Assembly: GCA_028278145.1 (NCBI GenBank)
Contig: JANQEV010000117.1
Span: 1 to 54,536 of the forward strand
Reading direction: 5' to 3'
Length of the DNA stretch: 54,536 nucleotides
Source of the DNA: Chromatiales bacterium
GTDB lineage: Bacteria > Pseudomonadota > Gammaproteobacteria > Chromatiales > Chromatiaceae
Part shown: positions 16,821 through 27,172 of the stretch, in pieces
Position numbering within the stretch: the first letter of the stretch is position 1
Layout: each line of letters begins with the position of its first letter
Program-made: the position numbers and the translations under genes
The notes under the pieces: generated by a model
Databases searched by the model: none
The model's input: the letters and a program-made list of their open reading frames with translations, nothing else
What the model was told of the DNA's origin: nothing

Positions 16821-18222
16821 GAATAGCTCTCCCATCCAAATCCAATGCCGCCTCTTTTACCGCCTCACCCAGGGCCGGGTGAGCGTGACAGGTACGGGCA
16901 ATATCCTCAGTTGATCCACCAAATTCCATTACAGTAACGGCCTCGGCAATCAGATCACCGGCCGCAGGTCCAACAATATGTACGCCCAATACCCGATCAG
17001 ACTCGGCATCAGCCAGTATTTTAACGAACCCTTCACTGTCTCCATTGGCGCGGGCCCGTGAATTTGCGCTAAAAGGGAACTTCCCTACCTTGTATGATAG
17101 TCCATCTCGTTTCAGACCATCCTCGGTACGTCCCACGCTTGCCACTTCTGGCCAGGTATATACCACACCCGGGATAGTTTTATAATTCACATGTCCGGGT
17201 TTCCCCGCCAGGTTTTCTGCCAGGGCCACACCCTCCTCTTCCGCCTTGTGGGCCAGCATGGCGCCACCGATCACGTCTCCGATGGCATAAACCCCATCCA
17301 CACTGGTCTTGAAATGTTCATCCACCTGGATAAAGCCCTTTTCATCCGTGGCAATACCCACATCCTCCAGCCCAAGACCGTGAGTGTAGGGAATCCTTCC
17401 TATGGCAACTAGTACCACATCTGCCTGCAGGGTCTCTGACTCACCTTTCTTCAGTGACTCAACACTAAGGGAAACACCTTCTGCACTTTTCTCAGCCGCT
17501 GTTACCTTGGTGGAGAGTTTTAGTTTCATCTTCTGTTTTTTCATGGTGCGCTGCATCTGTTTACACACATCGCGATCCATACCTGGCAGCAGGGTATCCA
17601 TGAACTCAACCACGGTAACCTCGGCACCCAGGCGGCGCCATACTGAACCAAGTTCCAAACCAATCACACCACCACCAACAACTATCATGCTGGATGGAAT
17701 CTTGTTTAGACATAGAGCTCCGGTACTGGATAAAATCTGTTCCTCATCAATCTCCACTCCTGGAAGCGGCGCCACATCTGAACCAGTGGCGATAACTATA
17801 TTAGTGGCACTTATCTCCTGTTCCGTCCCATCCAGCAGGCTGACATTTATTTTGCCATTTCCAACCAGCTTAGCTGCACCCTGGATATAGCTAACCTTAT
17901 TCTTCTTAAACAGAAACTCTATCCCCTTGGTGAGATCTCCCACCACTTTTTCTTTGCGCTTGAGCATTGCCTCCAGGTCCACTTCCAAACCCTGGGTCTG
18001 GATTCCATGATCAGCAAACTCCTTTCCGGCAGTTTCAAAATGATGGGATGACTGCAACATCGCCTTGGATGGGATACAACCCACATTCAGGCAGGTGCCA
18101 CCCAGGGTTCCGCGCTTCTCCACGCATGCCACATTCATTCCCAACTGAGCTGCACGTATGGCTGCCACATAACCCCCTGGTCCACCGCCGATCACTACCA
18201 GATCAAAGCTGTTCTCACTCAT
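16813..18222 (-). CDS. lpdA: dihydrolipoyl dehydrogenase (E3)
   Basis: E3 re-oxidises dihydrolipoamide of the 2-oxoglutarate dehydrogenase complex and passes electrons via FAD to NAD+. The 469-residue protein has the FAD-binding GGGPGGYVAAIRAAQLG, the redox disulfide in GGTCLNVGCIPSK, a second nucleotide fold at VVGGGVIGLELG, the FAD motif GVYAIGDVIGG, and the catalytic His-Glu in HAHPALGEAVKEA near the C-terminus. It is third in the sucA-sucB-lpdA order, 160 bp after sucB, so it is likely dedicated to this complex rather than to pyruvate dehydrogenase. Confidence 0.96.
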   Translation of the reverse strand: MSENSFDLVVIGGGPGGYVAAIRAAQLGMNVACVEKRGTLGGTCLNVGCIPSKAMLQSSHHFETAGKEFADHGIQTQGLEVDLEAMLKRKEKVVGDLTKGIEFLFKKNKVSYIQGAAKLVGNGKINVSLLDGTEQEISATNIVIATGSDVAPLPGVEIDEEQILSSTGALCLNKIPSSMIVVGGGVIGLELGSVWRRLGAEVTVVEFMDTLLPGMDRDVCKQMQRTMKKQKMKLKLSTKVTAAEKSAEGVSLSVESLKKGESETLQADVVLVAIGRIPYTHGLGLEDVGIATDEKGFIQVDEHFKTSVDGVYAIGDVIGGAMLAHKAEEEGVALAENLAGKPGHVNYKTIPGVVYTWPEVASVGRTEDGLKRDGLSYKVGKFPFSANSRARANGDSEGFVKILADAESDRVLGVHIVGPAAGDLIAEAVTVMEFGGSTEDIARTCHAHPALGEAVKEAALDLDGRAIHA

Positions 18223-18382
18223 TTACATCTACCTTTGTCAATTGAACCCATGATAATTCATAGACCCTCGCAGCATTTGATGGTGCCACTGCATGTAAGT
18301 TCTAAAATTGCTGAAAAATAAGGGAAAGTCAAAAACGCTGTTTTGACCTTCCCCACTGTTTTGAAATTCCAACTGGGTGATT

Positions 18383-19657
18383 TTACATATCCAACATGAT
18401 ACGTCGTGGATCTTCGACACACTCTTTAATTCTAACCAGAAATCCCACCGCCTCTCTGCCATCCACAATCCTGTGGTCATAGGTGAGGGCCAGATACATC
18501 ATGGGTCGGGCCTGAATACTGCCATCCGGCATAACCATGGGACGCTGTACAATGTTGTGCATACCCAGTATGCCAGATTGCGGGGCGTTAAGGATTGGTG
18601 TCGACATCATGGAACCGTAGACACCACCGTTCGTGATGGTAAAGGTCCCACCCTGAAGTTCATCCAATGCCAACTGACCCTCACGGGCTCGAGCCCCATA
18701 ATCCCTGATCTGCTTCTCAATGTCGGCAAAACTCATGCTGCCAACATCACGTACCACTGGCACCACCAGGCCCTGCTCAGTTCCCACAGCAATACCGATA
18801 TCATAATAGTTCTTGTAGATAATCTCATCACCCCTGATCTCAGCATTGATAGCAGGGTACTCTTGCAACGCCACCACACAGGCCTTGGCAAAGATGGACA
18901 TAAACCCAACCTTCACCCCATGCTTTTTCTGGAAGGCTTCATTGTGGTTACTACGCATCTCCATACTGGCAGTCATATCCACCTCATTGAAGGTGGTAAG
19001 CATGGCAGCCGTATTCTGAGCATCCTTGAGGCGTTCGGCTACCCGCTTGCGCAGCCTGGTCATACGTACCACCTCTTCCCGAGGCCCAGCTACGGCTGGT
19101 GGAATCTGTGCAGCTGGTGCTGGAGCTGGAGACAGAGTTTCCACAGAAGTGGTTTCAGGTGCAGCAACTGGTTCTGCCTGGCGTGACTCTCTTTGCGCCT
19201 TGTTAGCATTGAAATTTGCCAAAATATCGCCTTTTGTCAGACGTCCACCTTTGCCGGTTGCTTCTATAGTCGTTGGGTCCAGATCATGTTCTTCTACCAG
19301 GCGACGCACTGAAGGTGCCATGGAGTCATTGGATGCTTGTTCGGCTGTTGCCGGTTTTTGCACATCTTCCTTGACCTCTGGTTTTACCTCCTCAGTCTTG
19401 GCAGCTGTATCAGCGGCAGCACCTTCAGCGATAGTACCCAGAATAGCGCCTATCTCTACATCAACCTCCTCTTCAGCAAGGATCTGCTCAAGCACACCAG
19501 CTGCTGGTGCATTTACTTCAACCGTAACCTTATCTGTTTCCAGCTCTACCAGCGGTTCGTCCAGGGCCACACTCTCCCCCACACCCTTTAGCCATTTGAG
19601 CACTGTGGCTTCGGTTATGGATTCCCCTACGGTTGGTACAATTATCTCAGTGGTCAT
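18383..19657 (-). CDS. sucB: dihydrolipoyllysine succinyltransferase (E2 of 2-oxoglutarate dehydrogenase)
   Basis: E2 carries the lipoyl arm and transfers succinyl to CoA. The 424-residue protein has an N-terminal lipoyl domain (lipoylated Lys in [10 protein letters not shown], about residue 43), an Ala/Pro/Glu-rich linker, an E3-binding domain ([20 protein letters not shown], near 112), a second linker, and a C-terminal catalytic domain with [15 protein letters not shown] (catalytic His and Asp). A single lipoyl domain and the DHRIVDG motif fit the succinyl- rather than acetyltransferase. A GAGGA site precedes the ATG at 19657. It lies 66 bp after sucA. Confidence 0.96.
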   Translation of the reverse strand: MTTEIIVPTVGESITEATVLKWLKGVGESVALDEPLVELETDKVTVEVNAPAAGVLEQILAEEEVDVEIGAILGTIAEGAAADTAAKTEEVKPEVKEDVQKPATAEQASNDSMAPSVRRLVEEHDLDPTTIEATGKGGRLTKGDILANFNANKAQRESRQAEPVAAPETTSVETLSPAPAPAAQIPPAVAGPREEVVRMTRLRKRVAERLKDAQNTAAMLTTFNEVDMTASMEMRSNHNEAFQKKHGVKVGFMSIFAKACVVALQEYPAINAEIRGDEIIYKNYYDIGIAVGTEQGLVVPVVRDVGSMSFADIEKQIRDYGARAREGQLALDELQGGTFTITNGGVYGSMMSTPILNAPQSGILGMHNIVQRPMVMPDGSIQARPMMYLALTYDHRIVDGREAVGFLVRIKECVEDPRRIMLDM

Positions 19658-19723
19658 GATGTCCTCAATGCTTATGGTAATCAGGCATCTCTGAACCTGT
19701 CAGAGACACCTTTATTGGTAGTG

Positions 19724-22675
19724 CTAGTCTGAACACTTCTTAAAATAGTCCTGTGCCAGTTCGCTCAAATTCTCTTCCCGTTTGAACGGCTGTGTTATAT
19801 CTGCAATCTCCCAGGTCAGGGCCTGTTCCAGTAGCAGCTTCTGTTCATTGATATGTGCAGCCATATAACCGGTTGCAGGTGATGCCGATGCGTTGCGACC
19901 CACATATACCGGACGTTTATTCACACAGTTGATCATATCCAGAATGTATTGCAGCCTGGGTAACACAAACATCCATGCCCCCATATTGGCCGACTCCTCC
20001 TGGCACCAGATCAGATCGGCATTTTTATATTGGCCGATCTGCTGTATCAGCAGATCTCGTGGCCAGGGATATATCTGTTCCACCCGGATAACAGCCACAT
20101 CATCTATACCACGCTCCTCTCTCTCCTGAATCAGGTCGTAGTAGACCTTTCCAGTACAGAGGATTACCCGTTTTATCTGCTCTTTAGGTTTCAGTTCCGC
20201 ACTCTCGCCTATCACGCGCTGGAAATGAGTACCTGGACCCATGTCATCCAGGGTGCTGACACACAGCTTATGACGTAGCAGTGACTTGGGTGCCATTACC
20301 ACCAGTGGTTTTCTGAAGTTACTGTGTACCTGGCGCCTCAGGGCATGGAAGTAATTGGCCGGAGTGGTTATGTTCACCACCTGCATGTTGTCCTGGGCAC
20401 AGGATTGCAGATAGCGCTCCAGTCTGGCAGAAGAGTGTTCCGGCCCCTGCCCCTCATAGCCATGTGGTAGCAACATTACCAGCCCGGACATGCGCAGCCA
20501 CTTGGACTCACCGGAACTGATGAACTGGTCAATAATCATCTGCGCACCGTTGGCAAAATCACCAAACTGGGCCTCCCATAACACCAGGGTATCCGGATCA
20601 GACAGGGTGTATCCATACTCGAAACCCAACACTGCAGCCTCTGACAGGGGGCTATCTATTACCTCGAACCTTGCCTGCTCCTTACGAATATTGTTGAGTG
20701 GGACATATCTTGTCTGGTCTTCCTGATGCACCAGCACCGAGTGACGCTGGGAGAAGGTACCACGACCTGAATCCTGTCCTGAGAGACGTACTGGAGTAGC
20801 TTCAGTAAGCAGGGATCCGAAAGCCAACGCCTCGGCTGTTGCCCAATCGATACCGGCACCGGACTCAATCAGTTTACGTTTGTTTTTAAGTTGACGCAGC
20901 AGTTTCCTGTGCACGGCAAAATCATCTGGTGCTGCAGTAATCGCATGACCGATCTCCTGCAGTGTATCCATTTCCACTGCAGTGTCGTAATACTTGAACT
21001 CTTCCTCCTCCTGCAGACTGGAGAGTCCCTTCCACTTCCCATCAAGCCAGTCGGCCTTATCTGGCTTGTACTCCCCGGCCTGGTTAAATGCCCGCTCCAG
21101 ATGCTCCCGGAAGTCACTCACAACTCTATTTGCTGACTCTGAGGTGTGTAACCCCTCATTGATTAGACGTTCCGCATAGATCTCCCGGGTGGATTTATGT
21201 TCCGCAATTGCCCGATACATGATGGGTTGAGTAAAGGATGGCTCATCACTCTCATTGTGGCCGTAGCGCCGATAGCAGAACATGTCTATCACCACATCAT
21301 GTTTGAATTCCTGACGGAATTCTGTAGCGATTCTGGCCACATGTACTACCGCCTCCGGATCGTCACCGTTCACATGGAAGATGGGCGCCTGGATCATCTT
21401 GGCTACATCCGATGGATATGGAGAGGAGCGGGAAAAGCCAGGACTGGTGGTAAAGCCAATCTGGTTATTCACTATAAAGTGTATGGTGCCACCGGTGCGG
21501 TAACCTGCGAGCTGTGACAGGTCCAGACTCTCTGGCACCAGACCCTGGCCGGCAAAAGCGGCATCTCCATGCATCAACAGACCCATCACGTGGTGTTTCC
21601 TGGTATCTCCGGTGTGGGTCTGTTTGGCCCGCACTTTACCCAGTACTACCGGATTGACTGCCTCCAGATGGGATGGATTGGCGGTCAGGGACAGGTGAAT
21701 ATGGTTACCGTCAAACTCACGATCGGCAGATGTACCCAGGTGGTATTTGACATCACCTGAGCCCTGGATCTCATCCGGGTGCGAGGGTGTACCAAGAAAC
21801 TCCGAGAACATGGCACGGTATGGCTTATGCATCACATTGGCCAGCACATTCAGGCGGCCGCGATGGGGCATACCAATGACCACTTCTTCCACACCCAGTT
21901 GCCCACCACGTTTCAGGACCTGTTCCAGTGCTGGGATCAGGCTTTCACCTCCGTCCAGCCCAAAACGCTTGGTACCGGTGTGTTTGATATGCAGAAACTG
22001 CTCGAAGCCTTCTGCTTCCACCAGTCTCTCATATATGGCCCGTTTACCCCTCTCGGTGAACTGGGTCTGGTTGCGGATGCTTTCGATACGGCGCTGGATC
22101 CATGACTTCTGATCCGGTTCCTGGATATGCATGAACTCCACACCGATAGTGCCGCAATAGGTATCACGCAGAATCTGTAGGATCTGGCGCAGGGTGGCAA
22201 ACTCCAGGCCCAGTACATGATCAATAAAGATCTGTTGATCCATGTCCGCATCGGTAAAGCCATAGCTGCGGTAGTCCAGTTCTGGATGGGTTTCGTTACC
22301 CTCCAGACCAAGTGGATCGAAACGTGCTATCAGATGTCCCCGCACCCGGTAGGCACGAATCATCATCAGGGCCCGTATAGATTGCATGGTTGCTGTCCTG
22401 GCGGAAACAGCAATCTGGGTAGTATTCGCTGGAGCAGATTCAGCTTGTATCCTTGCCACGTCCGGAGAGACCTGTCCCACCACACTGGATTCAAGGGTAT
22501 TCCAGCTTGCTCCCTGTAACTCCTGCATGATGGAGTTGGTATCATCTCCCAACTGGGTAAAAAACCTGGCCCAACTCGAATCAACCGAATGTGGATCTTT
22601 CAGATATCTGGAATAGACCTCTGCCACAAAGGTCAAATTGGTTCCACTTAGCACAGTCTCAACAGATGCCGTCAT
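19724..22675 (-). CDS. sucA: 2-oxoglutarate dehydrogenase E1 component
   Basis: E1 decarboxylates 2-oxoglutarate with thiamine diphosphate and loads succinyl onto the E2 lipoyl group. The 983-residue protein is of E1o length. Signatures are an N-terminal segment that binds the complex (NLTFVAEVYSRYLKDP), GMPHRGRLNVLANVM, HLSLTANPSHLEAVNPVVLG, LMHGDAAFAGQG for thiamine/metal binding, FCYRRYGHNESDEP and EAQFGDFANGAQMIIDQF. It opens the operon sucA-sucB-lpdA-sel1. In many proteobacteria succinate dehydrogenase genes precede sucA; here a divergent unknown membrane gene does. Confidence 0.97.
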   Translation of the reverse strand: MTASVETVLSGTNLTFVAEVYSRYLKDPHSVDSSWARFFTQLGDDTNSIMQELQGASWNTLESSVVGQVSPDVARIQAESAPANTTQIAVSARTATMQSIRALMMIRAYRVRGHLIARFDPLGLEGNETHPELDYRSYGFTDADMDQQIFIDHVLGLEFATLRQILQILRDTYCGTIGVEFMHIQEPDQKSWIQRRIESIRNQTQFTERGKRAIYERLVEAEGFEQFLHIKHTGTKRFGLDGGESLIPALEQVLKRGGQLGVEEVVIGMPHRGRLNVLANVMHKPYRAMFSEFLGTPSHPDEIQGSGDVKYHLGTSADREFDGNHIHLSLTANPSHLEAVNPVVLGKVRAKQTHTGDTRKHHVMGLLMHGDAAFAGQGLVPESLDLSQLAGYRTGGTIHFIVNNQIGFTTSPGFSRSSPYPSDVAKMIQAPIFHVNGDDPEAVVHVARIATEFRQEFKHDVVIDMFCYRRYGHNESDEPSFTQPIMYRAIAEHKSTREIYAERLINEGLHTSESANRVVSDFREHLERAFNQAGEYKPDKADWLDGKWKGLSSLQEEEEFKYYDTAVEMDTLQEIGHAITAAPDDFAVHRKLLRQLKNKRKLIESGAGIDWATAEALAFGSLLTEATPVRLSGQDSGRGTFSQRHSVLVHQEDQTRYVPLNNIRKEQARFEVIDSPLSEAAVLGFEYGYTLSDPDTLVLWEAQFGDFANGAQMIIDQFISSGESKWLRMSGLVMLLPHGYEGQGPEHSSARLERYLQSCAQDNMQVVNITTPANYFHALRRQVHSNFRKPLVVMAPKSLLRHKLCVSTLDDMGPGTHFQRVIGESAELKPKEQIKRVILCTGKVYYDLIQEREERGIDDVAVIRVEQIYPWPRDLLIQQIGQYKNADLIWCQEESANMGAWMFVLPRLQYILDMINCVNKRPVYVGRNASASPATGYMAAHINEQKLLLEQALTWEIADITQPFKREENLSELAQDYFKKCSD

Positions 22676-22943
22676 AATCTACTTCAAAACCCCTTTTTCT
22701 AAATACTTTATCGGGTGGATTTCACTACCCTTGGACAGGGCGCTATTCTAGCAGCAGTAATATTTATAAGCATAGCAAAATAGTTTATTAATTCACGATT
22801 GGGAACAGAAATTTTTGCTTGAGCATAGCTGTGTTCAAATATCATTATTGCTGCGGAAAATAGTGTCAGATTCCCTACTGTCTGAGGCCCTGTATGACTG
22901 CAATAATTCGCACACTCTCATTGATTGATAGATAATCCCGCAG

Positions 22944-24257
22944 ATGAGTCAGGCCAAGCTAATTCTGTCCCAATCGCCTCCACCTTGGGTGCCATTGCGC
23001 TTCTTTGTAACTGCACCGCTATTTGCCCTTGCGGCTGCCATTCTGACCCTGTGGTCTGACCCAATTACGTTCGCCAGCAGGTGGTCCATGCCTCTTCTTG
23101 CCATCACCCATCTTCTGGTTATTGGTTTCATGGCTATGATAATGACTGGTGCCTTAATACAGGTGGTTTCAGTCCTGCTGGGTGGAACGATCAGAGACCT
23201 CAAGATTAAAAGCTCTGGCCTGCATATTTGCCTAACCCTGGGTACTATCTCCATGGCTGCTGGATTCATGTCTGGTGATCCATGGTTTATGCGTAGTGCC
23301 GTGCTACTACTAGGACTCGCCTTTATCCTGTTTGCATGGATTATGTTCAGTGGCATAAGCAGCAGTACTGCACGCAGTGATTCAGGTATCGGCATTGGAC
23401 TGGCTCTGATAGCACTCATGATCACAGTCCTGCTGGGGCTCTGGCTGGCATCTGGCTATGCATGGGAGAGTATAGATCTGGCACGCTCATTTACCGACAC
23501 CCACCTCACCTGGGGGCTGTTAGGCTGGGTAGGGATTCTGATGATCACAGTGGCCTATGTGGTGGTACCTATGTTCCAGCTAACACCACCCTACCCTGGA
23601 AAAATCACTCCCTGGCTTGCTCCAGTACTTCTGCTGGCATTGGTTATATGGAGTAGTCAGCTTGTTATCTCAGAACCCGCACTGTCCAGGTTTGGTGGCA
23701 TTATGGCTGCAGCAACAATGCTGCTGTTCTCAGGAGTAACCCTGTGGTTACAACACAACAGGAAGAAGAAACAGCCGGATTCTGTAGTCTGGTTCTGGCG
23801 CGTTGGCATCATCAGCATAACTGCTGCCGTGTGCCTCTGGTTATTCCCCCAGGCAGGGACATACATTCTGCAAACATCTGAGTGGCAGCTCCTGCTAGGC
23901 ACTACTGTCATCCTGGGATTTGCCATCAGTATAATAAATGGCATGCTATACAAGATCATCCCCTTCCTGATCTGGCTACATCTAAGTATCAGGGTGACCG
24001 AACTTAAACTGAGCCGTCGTTTGATACCCAATATCAAAACAATGATCCCAGACACCAGTATAAGGCCTCAATTCTGGCTGCATCTGCTTAGCCTGCTGCT
24101 GTTTCTTGCCTCAGTATCCTGGCCCGACCTGTTTCTGACCCCTGCGGCCCTGCTGTTTGCTATTTCAAATATCCTGTTACTGAGAAATATAATTCTGGCC
24201 TTACAGCTCTACTCCAGAACAGAGGCCGAGATTATCCTAGCGGGGAGTGATAATTGA
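22944..24257 (+). CDS. uncharacterised polytopic membrane protein, haem-copper oxidase subunit I / NnrS-like
   Basis: A 437-residue inner-membrane protein with about twelve predicted helices. Parts resemble haem-copper-oxidase subunit I and NnrS-type proteins: a helix starting ITHLLVIGFMAMIMTGALIQ, with a histidine at the membrane face, and DTHLTWGLLGWVGILMITVA followed by YVVVPMFQLTPPYP. Another segment is YKIIPFLIWLHL. The classic catalytic His-His copper ligands of true oxidases are not evident, so this is probably not an oxidase; haem or metal binding is only a possibility. It ends overlapping the start of tonB, so the two are translationally coupled, which links it to TonB-dependent or B12/metal uptake. 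I do not recognise an established function. Confidence 0.65.
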   Translation: MSQAKLILSQSPPPWVPLRFFVTAPLFALAAAILTLWSDPITFASRWSMPLLAITHLLVIGFMAMIMTGALIQVVSVLLGGTIRDLKIKSSGLHICLTLGTISMAAGFMSGDPWFMRSAVLLLGLAFILFAWIMFSGISSSTARSDSGIGIGLALIALMITVLLGLWLASGYAWESIDLARSFTDTHLTWGLLGWVGILMITVAYVVVPMFQLTPPYPGKITPWLAPVLLLALVIWSSQLVISEPALSRFGGIMAAATMLLFSGVTLWLQHNRKKKQPDSVVWFWRVGIISITAAVCLWLFPQAGTYILQTSEWQLLLGTTVILGFAISIINGMLYKIIPFLIWLHLSIRVTELKLSRRLIPNIKTMIPDTSIRPQFWLHLLSLLLFLASVSWPDLFLTPAALLFAISNILLLRNIILALQLYSRTEAEIILAGSDN

Positions 24258-25156
24258 GACTTGGAGCTACCATCTGGGGTATGGAGTCCGGTGCCAGACT
24301 GGTAAGTCTATCTGCCTCCATAATCCTGCACGCCGTAGTTCTTATCAGCATACCCTTACCCATAGGAGAGAATAGTAGTGGACCTGCACCTAGTGACAGC
24401 GCACTGCATATCACGGTAGAACGCAGCAGGCTTTCTGATACCCCACCCCAGGAGCAGCCAACGCAACAATCTGTAGAGCAACCACCAGAACCACAACAAC
24501 TCGAGGAGATTGTGGCACCAACAGTCGAGGAGCCTCAGCAACAGATTACCCAAGCAGCAGAACCGGTAGAAAAGCGCGTGGAAGCTGAGCCAGAGGCTAA
24601 ACCGGCGGTAATAACAACTGCCTCTATCGAGAAACTACCTATACCTACTGCAGATACAACTGCCAAACCTGAATCTAGCGTTGAAAAACCACAGCAGATA
24701 GAACCACATCAAAGTGATCCGGAACCTACAGTTAAGCCAGAAACAAAACCCGAACCCAAACCTGTGACTGCCACGGCATCACGCCCAACCCCGCCAGCTG
24801 AGGTAAAGAGTGCCAGGACAAAGATAAAAAAGCCGGTTCAGGTTGCATCCCGTGGTAAGAGTAAAAGGCTTTCCAGAGACTACCGATCCGCTCTCCTGCG
24901 TTTGATTGAAAGAAACAAGTACTACCCGCTGCGGGCCAGGCGCCGTGGTATGGAGGGCAAGGCCATGGTCAAATTTAGTGTGCAGCGCAATGGAGAAATA
25001 AGGAATATCGCCCTTTCCCGCAGTTCACGCAAACCACTGCTGGACCAGGCCGCACTGCAGACCATAAAGCGCATAGGTAAGGCCCCTCCATTGCCGAATG
25101 GCCTAAAACGCAACAGCTGGAAATTTGTGGTTCCAATCTCCTATAACATGCGCTGA
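24254..25156 (+). CDS. tonB: energy transducer TonB
   Basis: TonB spans the periplasm and passes inner-membrane energy to outer-membrane receptors. The 300-residue protein has an N-terminal anchor helix with the SxxxH motif (SASIILHAVVL), a long Pro/Glu/Gln-rich periplasmic spacer (residues ~50-190), and a C-terminal TonB domain (RGMEGKAMVKFSVQRNGEI to the end). The TTG at 24254 follows GGGGAG with 6-nt spacing and overlaps the upstream stop by 4 nt. No exbB or exbD is nearby, so it must use those encoded elsewhere. The following btu genes and BtuB-type receptor are obvious clients. Confidence 0.92.
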   Translation: MRLGATIWGMESGARLVSLSASIILHAVVLISIPLPIGENSSGPAPSDSALHITVERSRLSDTPPQEQPTQQSVEQPPEPQQLEEIVAPTVEEPQQQITQAAEPVEKRVEAEPEAKPAVITTASIEKLPIPTADTTAKPESSVEKPQQIEPHQSDPEPTVKPETKPEPKPVTATASRPTPPAEVKSARTKIKKPVQVASRGKSKRLSRDYRSALLRLIERNKYYPLRARRRGMEGKAMVKFSVQRNGEIRNIALSRSSRKPLLDQAALQTIKRIGKAPPLPNGLKRNSWKFVVPISYNMR

Positions 25157-25295
25157 TATATCAACGGTACTCATGCAGGTTTTACTATCTTTGGGCTTGG
25201 TGAAATAATCCCAGTTTATCCCTTGAGAGAGCTGGCAGTATGTCGATACTGAAAACCTACAAGACAGATCACAAGGCAGCTATATCTACTGCATT

Positions 25296-26153
25296 ATGCT
25301 AAGCCTGCTACCACAACGCCCATTGTTAAAGAACTGGTCAGCAGTCTGCATACTACTGTCCCTCCTTGGCGCTGTTTCTCAGGCCGTATTTGCCGGGCAG
25401 CCTCAGCGTATCGTCTCTATCAATCTGTGTACTGATCAACTGCTGCTGATGCTGGTGGGCCCAGAAAGAATCGCCTCCATCAGTTCCCTGGCACTCGATC
25501 CCCACAGCTCCTACATGGCAGCGTCTGCATCAGAACACCATACCAATCACGGTAAAACAGAGGAACTACTGCCGCTAAAACCAGACTTGGTACTGGCCAG
25601 CGGATTTGCTGCCAGGCCTGCGGTAGAGTTGATGCGTCGTCTCGGTCACAGGGTTGAGGTGCTGCCTCTGGCCAGCAATATGGCTGGCATCCGCAGTAAC
25701 ATCAGGCGCATGGCAGAATTGGTGGGCGCGGAAGAGAAAGGAGAACGGCTGATTCAGAACATGGACCAACGCATAGAGAGTGTGGCCCGCAACTTGCCCA
25801 AGCACCGTCCCAAGGGCATCTTCTATCAGCCCCGTGGTTACACCAGTGGATCAGACACCCTGCAGGATGAGGCTATGCATCTGGCAGGTTGGAGCAATGT
25901 AGCAGCAGAAGTCGGGGTATCAGGATACAGTTCCATTGGACTGGAGAAGCTGCTTATGGCACAGCCAGAGCAGATCTTCACCTCCAGCTATGCACCCGGA
26001 ACCAGTTCCATGGCCCAGCGCCAGCTCCAGCATCCGGTGATCCGACAGCTTACCCGAGCACGCCCCATGGTTGAGATTGCATACCGACTCTGGATCTGTG
26101 ATGGACCAATGATTGCAGATGCGGTGGAAGCCCTGGCAGCAGCACACAAATGA
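25296..26153 (+). CDS. btuF: periplasmic cobalamin-type substrate-binding protein (BtuF-like)
   Basis: A 285-residue binding protein of the helical-backbone group used for cobalamin and iron-siderophore ABC importers. The N-terminal signal sequence ends near SQAVFA, after which PQRIVSINLCTDQLLLML and PDLVLASGFAA are the usual family openings. No lipobox is seen. It overlaps the permease gene by 4 nt (ATGA) and the importer is next to a riboswitch-controlled BtuB-type receptor, so cobalamin is the likely ligand. Family membership alone would not exclude a siderophore. A 139-bp gap separates it from tonB. Confidence 0.85.
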   Translation: MLSLLPQRPLLKNWSAVCILLSLLGAVSQAVFAGQPQRIVSINLCTDQLLLMLVGPERIASISSLALDPHSSYMAASASEHHTNHGKTEELLPLKPDLVLASGFAARPAVELMRRLGHRVEVLPLASNMAGIRSNIRRMAELVGAEEKGERLIQNMDQRIESVARNLPKHRPKGIFYQPRGYTSGSDTLQDEAMHLAGWSNVAAEVGVSGYSSIGLEKLLMAQPEQIFTSSYAPGTSSMAQRQLQHPVIRQLTRARPMVEIAYRLWICDGPMIADAVEALAAAHK

Positions 26154-27172
26154 ATAAAGCTCAGACAACAGGAACCAGTACTATTTCTCAGCGTAACATC
26201 ATAAGCCTGTTTGCCATCTTGTTGGGGCTGCTGTTCTTTACATCACTCAGCATAGGCAGCAACCCCATACCTCTCTTAAGGGCAACTGCTGAGGCTGCAG
26301 GAGATTCACCTTCCATCATCTCCCTGATTCTCACCGAGATCAGACTGCCCCGTACCCTGATAGCGCTGCTAGCAGGTGCCACCCTGGGATTGTGCGGTGC
26401 AGTTATGCAGGGGCTGTTGCGCAATCCTCTGGCCAGCCCTGGCCTGATCGGCAGTTCCAGCGGTGCGGCATTCGGCGCCGTACTGGTACTCTATCTCGGG
26501 CTGGCAGACATGCTACAACTGGCACTACCGGTTGGTGGTATGCTGGGTTCCCTGGGCGCCATGCTGCTGGTCTATATCCTGGCCGGACGGGACGCCAGTA
26601 TCGTCACCCTGATCCTGGCCGGTGTTGCCATCAACACCCTGGCCCTGGCCCTGGTATCACTGATCCTGAATCTGGCTCCAAGTCCCTATGCTGTTCAGGA
26701 GATAGCCCTGTGGATGCTGGGTTCGGTGGCAGACAAGGGGATGCACGATTTCTGGCTGTTGCTGTTCCCTACCCTGATTGGCTGGGGACTGCTGGCAGGT
26801 TCTGGCAAGGCGCTTGACGCCCTGACCCTGGGTGAGGATACAGCCCATACCCTCGGGTTCAATGTACCTGCCGTACGTTGGCGTCTGTTCCTGGCCACTG
26901 CCCTGGCGGTGGGTGCCGCCGTATCCATAACTGGAGCCATCGGCTTTGTAGGACTGGTCACTCCGCACCTGATTCGCCCCCTGGTGGGTCATCAACCCAG
27001 CCGGCTGCTCACAACCAGCGCCCTGGGTGGCGGCATCCTCCTGCTACTGGCAGACATGGTGGTACGCCTGTTGCCTCCTGGTCAGGAGATCAAGGTGGGT
27101 GTCATTACCTCCCTGGTGGGTGCCCCCTTCTTTCTGTATCTGATCCTCAAGACCAGGAGGGTGCAGATATGA
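26150..27172 (+). CDS. btuC: cobalamin/iron-siderophore ABC importer permease (BtuC/FecCD family)
   Basis: A 340-residue inner-membrane permease of the FecCD/BtuC family with about ten helices. Typical blocks are EIRLPRTLIALLAGATLGLCGA, LLRNPLASPGLIGSSSGAAFGA, VLILAG-type segments and GAIGFVGLVTPHLIRPLVG near the C-terminus, the coupling region that contacts the ATPase. It overlaps btuF upstream and btuD downstream by 4 nt each (ATGA), so btuFCD form a tightly coupled operon. The function follows from this context and the BtuB-type receptor beside it. Confidence 0.92.
   Translation: MNKAQTTGTSTISQRNIISLFAILLGLLFFTSLSIGSNPIPLLRATAEAAGDSPSIISLILTEIRLPRTLIALLAGATLGLCGAVMQGLLRNPLASPGLIGSSSGAAFGAVLVLYLGLADMLQLALPVGGMLGSLGAMLLVYILAGRDASIVTLILAGVAINTLALALVSLILNLAPSPYAVQEIALWMLGSVADKGMHDFWLLLFPTLIGWGLLAGSGKALDALTLGEDTAHTLGFNVPAVRWRLFLATALAVGAAVSITGAIGFVGLVTPHLIRPLVGHQPSRLLTTSALGGGILLLLADMVVRLLPPGQEIKVGVITSLVGAPFFLYLILKTRRVQI

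Noticed and set aside
18377-19186. 269-codon frame on the plus strand
   Set aside because: It lies wholly opposite sucB, whose motifs are unambiguous. It is low-complexity and without a ribosome site.
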